DNA from: Pimelobacter simplex
GTDB lineage: Bacteria; Actinomycetota; Actinomycetes; Propionibacteriales; Nocardioidaceae
Reading direction: 5' to 3'
NCBI RefSeq assembly: GCF_024662235.1
Contig: NZ_CP096276.1
Coordinates: 6,014,001-6,078,000 of the forward strand
DNA length: 64,000 nt
Each line of letters opens with the position of its first letter. The first letter of the stretch is position 1. The translations under genes were made by a program, and so were the position numbers. The notes under the pieces are model-generated. The model worked only from the letters and a program-made list of their open reading frames with translations. It did not search any database and was not told where the DNA came from. Positions 30,250-37,410 of the stretch are shown in pieces.

Positions 30250-31164
30250 ATGACCGGCCGTGATCGCCTCCGCGAGCTCCTCGACGCGGTGCTCGACGAG
30301 GACCACCGGACGCTGGAGCAGATGGCGGACGGCGCGTACGCGTCGCCGTACCACTTCAGCCGGGTGCTCTCGCGCGACACCGGCGAGGCGCCGGTCGCGA
30401 TGCGGCGCCGGGTGATGCTGGAGCGTGCGGCCTGGCGGCTGGGGCAGGGGAGCACGGTCACCGATGCCGCCTGGGAGGCGGGCTACGCGTCGGTCGAGGG
30501 CTTCAGCCGGGCGTTCACCCGGGCCTACGGGCACCCGCCGAGCAGCGTCGGCGGGGCCGAGGGCAGCACCTGGCTGCCGGCCGGCAACGGCATCCACTTC
30601 CACCCGCCCACGAGCCTGTGGGTGCACAGCACGGAGCAGACCATGAACCCGCTGACCGACCAGCTCGTCCGGCACGACCTCGACGACACCCGGGTGCTGC
30701 TCGAGCTCGCCAAGGGGCTCTCCGACGAGGTCTTCCGCCAGGTCCGGATCCCCGGCCACGAGGTGAACGCGTGGGAGGGCCCCGAGGAGTCGATCGCGGT
30801 CGTGCTGGAGCACCACGTCGGTACCAAGGAGGTCTGGCTCGCCGCGATCGACGGCGACGACCTCCCCGAGCGGCCCGCGGACGCGAGCGCCGCCGACCTG
30901 CTCGAGCGCCACGACGAGGTCGCGGCCCGCTGGCTGGCGTTCGTCCGCGGGGTCGAGGCGCGCGCCGGGTGGGACGATCGGCTCATCGACGCGCTGTGCG
31001 AGCCGCCGGAGAGCTTCCAGCTCGGCAGCGTCGTCGCCCACGTCCTGACCTTCGCCGCCCACCGGCGGCAGCTCGCCCGTCACCTGCTGCGCAGCGCAGG
31101 AGTCGAGACCGACGACGGCGACCCGATCACCTGGCTGCGCGCCGAGAGGGGAGAGCACGCATGA
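30250..31164 (+). CDS. Fusion of an AraC-type helix-turn-helix domain with a DinB-like domain
   Basis: A 304-residue two-domain protein. Residues 1-105 form an AraC HTH pair: LEQMADGAYASPYHFSRVLS and VTDAAWEAGYASVEGFSRAF. Residues about 128-300 are a DinB/mycothiol-transferase-like four-helix bundle: LVRHDLDDTRVLLELAKGL, ESIAVVLEHHVGTKEVWLA and VVAHVLTFAAHRRQLARHL. In DinB proteins histidines at such positions bind a metal, and at least part of the set is kept. This is a regulator with a thiol- or metal-linked sensor (inference). It is coupled to the next gene by ATGA. Confidence 0.85.
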   Translation: MTGRDRLRELLDAVLDEDHRTLEQMADGAYASPYHFSRVLSRDTGEAPVAMRRRVMLERAAWRLGQGSTVTDAAWEAGYASVEGFSRAFTRAYGHPPSSVGGAEGSTWLPAGNGIHFHPPTSLWVHSTEQTMNPLTDQLVRHDLDDTRVLLELAKGLSDEVFRQVRIPGHEVNAWEGPEESIAVVLEHHVGTKEVWLAAIDGDDLPERPADASAADLLERHDEVAARWLAFVRGVEARAGWDDRLIDALCEPPESFQLGSVVAHVLTFAAHRRQLARHLLRSAGVETDDGDPITWLRAERGEHA

Positions 31165-31730
31165 CCCGCGTCGTCTACTACACCGCCACCACCCTGGACG
31201 GCTTCCTCGCCGACCCGGACGACTCGCTCGACTGGTTGATGCGCCAGGACCTCGACGAGCACGGACCCCAGAACTACGGCGAGTTCATCGCGACCATCGG
31301 GGCGCTCGTGATGGGCTCGACGACGTACGAGTGGGTGCTGGCGAACATCAAGCGCAACGGCGAGCCCTGGTACTACCCCCAGCCCACCTGGGTGATGACC
31401 TCCCGCACGCTGGGGACGCCCGAGGGCGCCGACGTGCGGTTCGCCCAGGGCGAGATCGCCACCGTGCTCGACGAGCTGCGCGCGGCCGCCGACGGCAAGG
31501 ACGTGTGGGTGGTCGGGGGCGGCGACCTGGCCGGCCAGGTCGCGGACGCCGGGCAGCTCGACGAGGTGATCGTGTCGGTCGCGCCCGTGGTGCTCGGCGC
31601 CGGACGCCCGCTGCTGCCGCGCCGGATGGACCTGCGCCTGGTCGAGACCGCCCCCAACGGCGCCTTCGTCACCGCGCGCTACGAGGTGCTCGGCGCGCTG
31701 AAGGAGGACCGGCCTAACCTGGACGGGTGA
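31161..31730 (+). CDS. Dihydrofolate reductase family (RibD C-terminal domain) protein
   Basis: A 189-residue single-domain protein of the RibD-C/DHFR-like fold. VYYTATTLDGFLADPDDSLD is the family N-terminal signature, LVMGSTTYEWVL the second block, and VWVVGGGDLAGQ the NADPH-binding glycine segment. VLGAGRPLLP closes the fold. The substrate is not known; this group is distinct from folate DHFR. It overlaps the AraC-DinB gene and the next gene by 4 bp each, so all three are one operon. Confidence 0.88.
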   Translation: MTRVVYYTATTLDGFLADPDDSLDWLMRQDLDEHGPQNYGEFIATIGALVMGSTTYEWVLANIKRNGEPWYYPQPTWVMTSRTLGTPEGADVRFAQGEIATVLDELRAAADGKDVWVVGGGDLAGQVADAGQLDEVIVSVAPVVLGAGRPLLPRRMDLRLVETAPNGAFVTARYEVLGALKEDRPNLDG

Positions 31731-32374
31731 GCGCCGAGACCTGGACCGAGATCACCGACGACGCCGCCCTCACCGCCCTGCTGGGCGAGCCGACGGTCGC
31801 CGTGCGCAACAAGGAGCGCGCGGCGCTGACCGACGTCGACCGCGACTGGCTCGCCTCCTCGCCGTTCTGCATGGTCGCCACCGCCGACGACCAGGGCCGG
31901 TGCGACGTCTCGCCCAAGGGCGACCCGGCGGGGCGGCTCGTCCACGTCATCGACGACACGACCCTCGCGATCGCCGAGCGGCCCGGCAACCGCCGGGCCG
32001 ACGGCTACCGCAACATCCTGGTCAACCCCCAGGTCGGGCTGAACTTCCTCATCCCCGGCCGCGGCGACACGTTGCGGATCAACGGCCGCGCCCGGCTGGT
32101 GAGCGAGGCGCCGTTCTTCGACGACATGGTGGTCAAGGGGCACCGGCCCCTGCTGGCGGTGGTCGTCGAGATCGAGACGATCTTCTTCCACTGCGCCAAG
32201 GCGTTCCTGCGCTCCCAGCTGTGGCGCCCCGAGACCTGGGAGCCGGAGTCGCGGGTGCCGCGCCGTGCCGTCCTCTCGCACCGGCTGGAGCGGCCGGACA
32301 CGCCGCTCGAGGAGCTCGACGACTACTACGGCCCGCGCTACGAGCAGGGGCTCTACGGCGCGCCGCCGGCCTGA
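31727..32374 (+). CDS. Pyridoxamine 5'-phosphate oxidase-like FMN-binding split-barrel protein
   Basis: A 215-residue protein of the PPOX family. The core block is WLASSPFCMVATADDQGRCD, then VSPKGDPAGRLVHVIDD, RPGNRRADGYRNILVNPQVG and LNFLIPGRGDTLRINGRARL. These are the typical strands and FMN-phosphate contacts, in a pattern like the MSMEG_1061-type subgroup. The C-terminal extension (YYGPRYEQGLYG) is longer than in minimal members. The GTG start at 31727 overlaps the upstream stop. Function is likely a flavin or F420-type redox step. Confidence 0.87.
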   Translation: MSAETWTEITDDAALTALLGEPTVAVRNKERAALTDVDRDWLASSPFCMVATADDQGRCDVSPKGDPAGRLVHVIDDTTLAIAERPGNRRADGYRNILVNPQVGLNFLIPGRGDTLRINGRARLVSEAPFFDDMVVKGHRPLLAVVVEIETIFFHCAKAFLRSQLWRPETWEPESRVPRRAVLSHRLERPDTPLEELDDYYGPRYEQGLYGAPPA

Positions 32375-32389
32375 GCCGGAGCCACCGCC

Positions 32390-33079
32390 TCACCGGCTCC
32401 CGGCGTCGAGGAAGCCGACGAGCGCCGGCTCCGGGTCCATCGTCGTGGTGGTGTTGGCCAGCGCGACGACGCCCAGCAGCACCGCCGCGGACAGGGCGAC
32501 GACGGCCGTCGGCCGGCCGCGCCGGCGCCAGGAGCGCACGCCCATGACGGCCAGCACGACCGCTGTCGCGCCGGCGAGGACCGCGACCACGGCGTGGTAG
32601 ACCGCGAAGTCGTGCACGAGCCCGTCGAACGCCGTCGTCCCCCGGGCATCGGCGGCGGCCGACACCGCGTCCGCCGGGAGCATCGAGAGCAGCGAGGAGA
32701 CGGGAGCGATCGCGCCCTGCACGTTGGCGATCACGAGCACCACGGCGGCCGCGGCCACCAGCACCAGGCCCGCCGTGGCGACGGGGGGACGCCGGCGCCG
32801 GCGGCGCAGGACGCTCACCACGACGGCGAGCAGGAGCGCGGCCGCGACCGCCTTCACCAGGTGGAAGGTGGCCCAGTAGTCGGCCGCGCGGCTCAGCGCG
32901 TGGCCCAGCGTGCCGTCCCCGAGGCGCCAGTGCTCGGCGAAGGCGCCGGGCAGCCCGTCGCGCAGCGCGCCGACGCTGGAGAAGTCGCCGACCACGAGGG
33001 TGGCGAGCAGGCTCGGGGCGAACGCGACGGCGGCGACGAGGACCGCGCCGAGCACGGTCAGCTGACGTGAGGAGGTCAT
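32390..33079 (-). CDS. Membrane protein of unknown function (about six helices)
   Basis: A 229-residue protein with hydrophobic helices at about residues 7-30, 73-90, 103-121, 160-180 and 190-210. The loop GDFSSVGALRDGLPGAFAEHW follows the first helix and an Arg-rich stretch (RRRRRRPP) follows the second. I recognise no family. It converges with the PPOX gene across 15 bp, where GGAGCC/GGCTCC (32378-32400) could form a shared terminator. It diverges from the secreted PLD-like gene. Confidence 0.72.
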   Translation of the reverse strand: MTSSRQLTVLGAVLVAAVAFAPSLLATLVVGDFSSVGALRDGLPGAFAEHWRLGDGTLGHALSRAADYWATFHLVKAVAAALLLAVVVSVLRRRRRRPPVATAGLVLVAAAAVVLVIANVQGAIAPVSSLLSMLPADAVSAAADARGTTAFDGLVHDFAVYHAVVAVLAGATAVVLAVMGVRSWRRRGRPTAVVALSAAVLLGVVALANTTTTMDPEPALVGFLDAGSR

Positions 33080-33248
33080 GCCCCGACGCTAGGCGCGAGC
33101 GGCCTCCGTCCGCGTCGGACCGCGGGCTGATCTGCGCCCTCCCGGCGTCCACCCGAGGTCGCACCCGGGGCGCTTCCCGGGCACTTCCGGGGCGCTTCCC
33201 CGGCGCGGACGGCGCGGGCTCGATGATCCGGCGGGGTGAGTCACGTAA

Positions 33249-33272
33249 GGTGACACGGTCTTCGTTGTCACC
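33249..33272. promoter_or_regulatory. Inverted repeat upstream of the PLD-like gene
   Basis: GGTGACA (33249-33255) pairs perfectly with TGTCACC (33266-33272) around a 10-base loop, 16 bp before the ATG. It can be an operator or an RNA hairpin. The half-site GTGACA/TGTCAC also occurs in the palindrome upstream of the SDR gene (35561-35579). Confidence 0.45.
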
Positions 33273-33287
33273 CAGATTGTGCTTTCC

Positions 33288-34676
33288 ATGAGACTCGGCC
33301 TCCTGACCTGCACGCTTCTGTCGACGGTGCTGGGCGTGAGCCTGCTCCCCGGCGTGGCTCTCTCCGACGCCTCCGCGGCGCCCGCACCGGTCGTCGTACC
33401 GGCGTCGGTGGCGGAGGCGCCACCGCTCGCCGAGGCGCCCGTGACGCCTGCGGCGCGCAACAAGGCCGACAGCTACCGGCCCAACCCGGGGCTGCGCTTC
33501 AACGAGCCCTACAACCGGGGTGGCAAGAAGGCCAACACGATCCGGCGCCACATCCTGCGCAGCATCGACAGCACCCGGCGCGGTGACGTGATCCAGATGG
33601 CGGCATGGAACATCCGTGGCCGCTCGTGGATGAAGTCGCTGATCCGCGCCCACAAGCGCGGCGTCGCCGTCCAGATCATCATGGACAAGGTCAACTGGGG
33701 CCCGGGTCACCCGAACCCCGAGGCCGCCGCGGTCGCCAAGGTGCTCAAGGGCAAGGAGAACCGCCCGGTCCAGAGCTGGCTGCGCAAGTGCTCCAGCTCG
33801 TGCCGGGGCAAGCGCGGCATCCCGCACTCGAAGTTCTACCTCTTCAGCCGGGTCAACGACCGCAGCTACGTGACGATGTTCGGCTCCAACAACGCCACCA
33901 ACGTCGCCGCCGAGGACCAGTGGAACGACCTCTACACCTGGGTCAACAACAAGAAGATCTACACGACCTTCCAGAACATCTTCAACCAGATGAAGCTCGA
34001 CCGGAACCAGGGCAGCCGCGCCTTCGTGCGGGCCCGGTTCAGCCCGACCCAGATGGTCGACTTCTACCCCTACAAGGGCGCGATCCCGACCAAGATCGGC
34101 GACCCCGACATGTACCGGCTCAACCGGATCACGTGCCGCGGCGCGACGGGCGGGGCGGGCTTCAAGGGCCGCACCAAGATCCGGATCCAGCAGACCGCGA
34201 TCCACGGCGAGCGCGGCAAGAAGCTCGCCCGCAAGCTGGTCCAGCTCCGCAAGGCCGGCTGCGACATCCGGATCGTCTACGCCCTCATGGGCGGGGACGT
34301 CCACAAGATCCTGACCCGCGGCAAGGTCGCCAAGCTCCAGCTGGCCTACGACCGCGACCGCAACGGCGTCTACGACATCTACCTGCACACCAAGGCGATG
34401 GCGATCAGCGGCGTCTACGAGGGCCGGACCAACGCGCGCGTGGTCTACAACGGCAGCGCCAACTGGAGCTCGGTCCCGCTGGCCAGCGACGACGTCGTGG
34501 GCGAGTTCCGCGACATCTCGATGACCAAGGCCTACATCGACTGGACCGACTTCCTCTTCAAACACCGCCCGAAGCGCTGGGGCCCGGTCAACCTCGCCCC
34601 GGTCAAGTCCTCGGTGGTCGAGGGCCGGATCATGCCGGTCGACCCGTACTCGTTCATGAAGGAGCAGGGCCTCTGA
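33288..34676 (+). CDS. Secreted phospholipase D-like protein with altered HKD motifs
   Basis: A 462-residue exported protein. Residues 1-32 are a signal peptide (MRLGLLTCTLLSTVLGVSLL to ASAAPAP). Two PLD-like half-sites follow. One is GIPHSKFYLFSR with FGSNNATN. The other is LHTKAMAIS with NGSANWSS. In both, the HxK part and the downstream GSxN/GSAN are kept, but the usual Asp five residues after Lys is Ser. It may be a phosphodiesterase or nuclease acting outside the cell, or a diverged binder. ATG at 33288 is chosen; GTG at 33279 is possible. Confidence 0.82.
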   Translation: MRLGLLTCTLLSTVLGVSLLPGVALSDASAAPAPVVVPASVAEAPPLAEAPVTPAARNKADSYRPNPGLRFNEPYNRGGKKANTIRRHILRSIDSTRRGDVIQMAAWNIRGRSWMKSLIRAHKRGVAVQIIMDKVNWGPGHPNPEAAAVAKVLKGKENRPVQSWLRKCSSSCRGKRGIPHSKFYLFSRVNDRSYVTMFGSNNATNVAAEDQWNDLYTWVNNKKIYTTFQNIFNQMKLDRNQGSRAFVRARFSPTQMVDFYPYKGAIPTKIGDPDMYRLNRITCRGATGGAGFKGRTKIRIQQTAIHGERGKKLARKLVQLRKAGCDIRIVYALMGGDVHKILTRGKVAKLQLAYDRDRNGVYDIYLHTKAMAISGVYEGRTNARVVYNGSANWSSVPLASDDVVGEFRDISMTKAYIDWTDFLFKHRPKRWGPVNLAPVKSSVVEGRIMPVDPYSFMKEQGL

Positions 34677-34707
34677 GCGACGGGGTCGCACCCCCTACGC
34701 TGGAGGC

Positions 34708-35538
34708 GTGTACCCCTTCCTCAAGGGCCACGGGACCGAGAACGACTTCGTCCTGCTGCCCGACCCCGACGGCACCGTCCACGGCGCGCTGACCCCCGAG
34801 CGGGTCCGCGCGCTGTGCGACCGGCGCGCGGGGATCGGCGGCGACGGCGTGCTCCGCGTGATCCGTACGGCGGCGATCGGTGCCGACGGTGCCGGCCAGG
34901 ACGCGGAGTGGTTCATGGACTACCGCAACGCCGACGGCTCGGTCTCGGAGATGTGCGGCAACGGCGTCCGGGTCTTCGGCCGCTACCTCGCCGAGCAGGG
35001 GCTGGCCGACCCGGCACGCCCCGTCCCGGTCGCCACCCGGGCCGGGGTCAAGGTGCTCACCTTCGCGGGTGGTGCGGCCGACGGTGAGATCACCGTCGAC
35101 ATGGGTGTGCCCGCCGTCCTGGGCGAGACCAAGGTCGCGGTCGCCGACCACGCCTGGCCGGCGCTCCACGTCGACATGGGCAACCCCCACGCGGTCGCCT
35201 TCGTCGACGACCTCGCCGACGCGGGCCCGCTGCTCGCCGCGCCGGCCCACGACCCGGCGGTCTACCCGGCGGGTGTCAACGTCGAGTTCGTCGTCCGCCG
35301 CGGGGCGCGCCACGTCGCGATGCGGGTCCACGAGCGTGGCTCGGGCGAGACCCGCTCGTGCGGGACCGGCGCCTGCGCGGTCATGGTCGCCACGGCGCTG
35401 GCCGACGACGCCCCGCGCGATACCGACTACCGCGTGGACCTGCCCGGCGGCACGCTGCGGATCAGCTGGACCGCCGACGACCGGATCCTGATGACCGGCC
35501 CCGCCGTCGTCGTGGCCGCGGGCACCACCGCGCTCTGA
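34708..35538 (+). CDS. dapF: Diaminopimelate epimerase DapF
   Basis: A 276-residue cofactor-independent racemase converting LL- to meso-diaminopimelate for lysine and peptidoglycan synthesis. The catalytic cysteines are in MCGNGVRVFGRYL and RSCGTGACAVM. GHGTENDFVLLPD at the N-terminus and MGNPHAVAFV before the second half are family blocks. The GTG at 34708 is the only start that gives the proper N-terminus. It follows the PLD-like gene by 31 bp. Confidence 0.96.
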   Translation: MYPFLKGHGTENDFVLLPDPDGTVHGALTPERVRALCDRRAGIGGDGVLRVIRTAAIGADGAGQDAEWFMDYRNADGSVSEMCGNGVRVFGRYLAEQGLADPARPVPVATRAGVKVLTFAGGAADGEITVDMGVPAVLGETKVAVADHAWPALHVDMGNPHAVAFVDDLADAGPLLAAPAHDPAVYPAGVNVEFVVRRGARHVAMRVHERGSGETRSCGTGACAVMVATALADDAPRDTDYRVDLPGGTLRISWTADDRILMTGPAVVVAAGTTAL

Positions 35539-35560
35539 GCAGCCGCCCACGTCTCTGACA

Positions 35561-35602
35561 GTGACACCGACGGTGTCACGGTGCCGGGCTCCGCCCTATG
35601 CT
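35561..35602 (+). promoter_or_regulatory. Operator palindrome and -10 element of the SDR gene
   Basis: GTGACACCG (35561-35569) and CGGTGTCAC (35571-35579) form an inverted repeat with perfect 9-bp arms around a single A. TATGCT (35597-35602) is a good -10 only 7 bases before the ATG, so the transcript is probably leaderless. The palindrome covers the -35 position. This layout fits repression by a TetR-type dimer not encoded beside it. Confidence 0.65.
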
Positions 35603-35609
35603 CCCGACC

Positions 35610-36386
35610 ATGGAACTCACCGGATCCTCTGCCATCGTCACCGGCGCCTCCTCAGGCATCGGCGCCGCGGTCGCCCGCGCGCTCGCCGCCCAGGGCGCGA
35701 CCGTCGTCGTCGCCGACCTCCAGGCCGACAAGGGCGAGGCCCTCGCCGCCGAGATCAACGGCGTCTTCGCCCAGGTCGACGTCACCAACACCGAGCAGAT
35801 CGCCGGCGCGGTCAAGGCCGCCGCCGAGATCGCCCCGCTGCGCGCCGTGGTCAACTCCGCCGGCATCGGCTGGGCCCAGCGCACCATCGGCCGCGACGGC
35901 CAGCTCGAGTCGGCCCACTCGCTCGAGGCGTTCACCAAGGTCGTCGCGATCAACCTGATCGGCACCTTCGACATGGTCCGCCAGGCCGCCACCGTGATGA
36001 GCCAGAACGAGCCCGACGCCGACGGCTGCCGCGGCGCCATCGTCAACCTGGCCAGCGTGGCCGCCTTCGACGGCCAGATCGGCCAGGCGTCGTACTCGGC
36101 GTCCAAGGGCGGCGTCGTCGGCATGACCCTCCCGGTCGCCCGCGACCTGTCCGCGGCCGGCATCCGCCTCAACACCGTCGCCCCCGGCCTGATCGACACC
36201 CCGATCTACGGCGAGGGCGAGGCGGCCGAGGCGTTCAAGGCCAAGCTCGGCGAGAGCGTGCTCTTCCCCAAGCGCCTCGGCGTGCCGGCCGAGCTGGCCA
36301 GCATGGTGGTCGAGTGCCTGACCAATGCGTACATGAACGGCGAGGTCATCCGCGTCGACGGCGGCATCCGGATGCCCCCGAAGTAG
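35610..36386 (+). CDS. Short-chain dehydrogenase (3-hydroxyacyl-CoA dehydrogenase type 2-like)
   Basis: A 258-residue classical SDR. VTGASSGIGAAVARAL is the NAD-binding TGxxxGxG motif, VVNSAGIG the NNAG-type motif, and NLASVAAFDG with ASYSASKGGV the Ser/Tyr/Lys catalytic set. PGLIDTPIYG and VIRVDGGIRM close the fold. The overall pattern is close to HSD17B10-type 3-hydroxyacyl-CoA or 2-methyl-3-hydroxybutyryl-CoA dehydrogenases, which act in branched acyl breakdown. ATG at 35610 lies just after a TATGCT -10. Confidence 0.9.
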   Translation: MELTGSSAIVTGASSGIGAAVARALAAQGATVVVADLQADKGEALAAEINGVFAQVDVTNTEQIAGAVKAAAEIAPLRAVVNSAGIGWAQRTIGRDGQLESAHSLEAFTKVVAINLIGTFDMVRQAATVMSQNEPDADGCRGAIVNLASVAAFDGQIGQASYSASKGGVVGMTLPVARDLSAAGIRLNTVAPGLIDTPIYGEGEAAEAFKAKLGESVLFPKRLGVPAELASMVVECLTNAYMNGEVIRVDGGIRMPPK

Positions 36387-36450
36387 TCAGCACCGGGCGC
36401 CTCCCGCCGCGCGCCAGCGCAGCGCGGCGGGAGACCCGCCCCGCCCGCCC

Positions 36451-36519
36451 GCGGCAGCGCGTCGAGAGGCGCCCCCCGGCAGCTTGCTGCCCCTACCGGC
36501 GCCGAAGACGCGCTCGCGC
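36451..36519 (+). repeat. Dispersed repeat, copy 1 (69-bp core)
   Basis: The 69 bases starting GCGGCAGCGCGTCGAGAGGC recur identically at 36584-36652. Inside, GGCAGC-TT-GCTGCC is a perfect hairpin. The stretch from the SDR stop to the next gene (about 275 bp) consists mostly of this repeat and has no gene. Confidence 0.85.
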
Positions 36520-36535
36520 CCCAAGCCGCCGTTGG

Positions 36536-36652
36536 GTCTGGCCGCCCAGTGAGCCCTGCACCGAGCGGAGGTCAACCGCGCGCGCGGCAGCGCGTCGAGA
36601 GGCGCCCCCCGGCAGCTTGCTGCCCCTACCGGCGCCGAAGACGCGCTCGCGC
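36536..36652 (+). repeat. Dispersed repeat, copy 2 (117-bp long form)
   Basis: The long form begins GTCTGGCCGCCCAG and runs into the 69-bp core (36584-36652), which is identical to copy 1. A diverged copy of the whole long form lies inverted at 47865-47982. The core contains the same internal hairpin. Confidence 0.82.
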
Positions 36653-36661
36653 AAATCGGAG

Positions 36662-37279
36662 CTAGCCCTCGCACCACATCGCGCTGTAGGCGCCCTTGGT
36701 CGAGCGCCGCTCCGTGACCCGGCCGTCGACCGTGATCGTGCAGTTGACCGGCTGGTCCACCCGCCCCTGCTGGGCGAACACCACCGCGTAGTCCGGGTTG
36801 CCGTAGACCGTGGTGGTCAACGACCAGGTGCTGCCGCGCACGACGGCGGTGCCCTCGTGGTTCTCCACGCTGGTCGGGATGATCCAGGCGACCGTGCCGA
36901 GCGTGCCGGCGGTCGACATCCGCACCGTCAGGGTGTGCTTGGGCAGCTGCGAGTAGTCGCCTGCCCCCTGCAGTCCCGGCGGTACGCCGAGCCCGGACGT
37001 GTGCCCGCCGAACAGGTCGCCCGGTCCGGCGTCCGTCGCCGACGGGTCGACCGTGGTGCCCTTGACCGGCGTGGCCGGTGACGGGGTGCTGGTCGGCGCC
37101 GAGGAGGAGTCGTCCGCCCGCGGTGTCGAGTCGATGGCGCGGTCGGACGGTCCCGGCCGCAGAGAAAGGAAGCTGGCGACGATGACGATGACGGAGGCGA
37201 CTGCGATCAACGCGAAGGTCCTGCTCTCGCCCCCCGGCCGTAGAGCACTCACACCACGCCAACGAGCCAACCCGGGCAC
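36662..37279 (-). CDS. Membrane-anchored extracytoplasmic protein of unknown function
   Basis: A 205-residue protein with one N-terminal membrane helix (ALIAVASVIVIVASFLSL, about residues 23-40). A Ser/Thr/Pro-rich linker follows (residues 45-85), then a beta-rich domain with HTLTVRMSTAGTLGTVAWII, QPVNCTITVDGRV and a C-terminal Cys in SAMWCEG, so one disulfide is likely. I recognise no family. The GTG at 37279 is chosen, and a GTG nine codons later is possible. It diverges from the PhoD-like gene. Confidence 0.72.
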   Translation of the reverse strand: MPGLARWRGVSALRPGGESRTFALIAVASVIVIVASFLSLRPGPSDRAIDSTPRADDSSSAPTSTPSPATPVKGTTVDPSATDAGPGDLFGGHTSGLGVPPGLQGAGDYSQLPKHTLTVRMSTAGTLGTVAWIIPTSVENHEGTAVVRGSTWSLTTTVYGNPDYAVVFAQQGRVDQPVNCTITVDGRVTERRSTKGAYSAMWCEG

Positions 37280-37410
37280 TCGCTATGGGTGGCGTCCCTC
37301 GGGTGTTCACCATCACGCCGCGCAGTGCTCAGGACGGCGTCGTCGGCGGCCGGTTCGCTACGAGCGTGACGCTGCTCTGGGATGACCGGAACCGCCTCGG
37401 TGAGCTCCGC

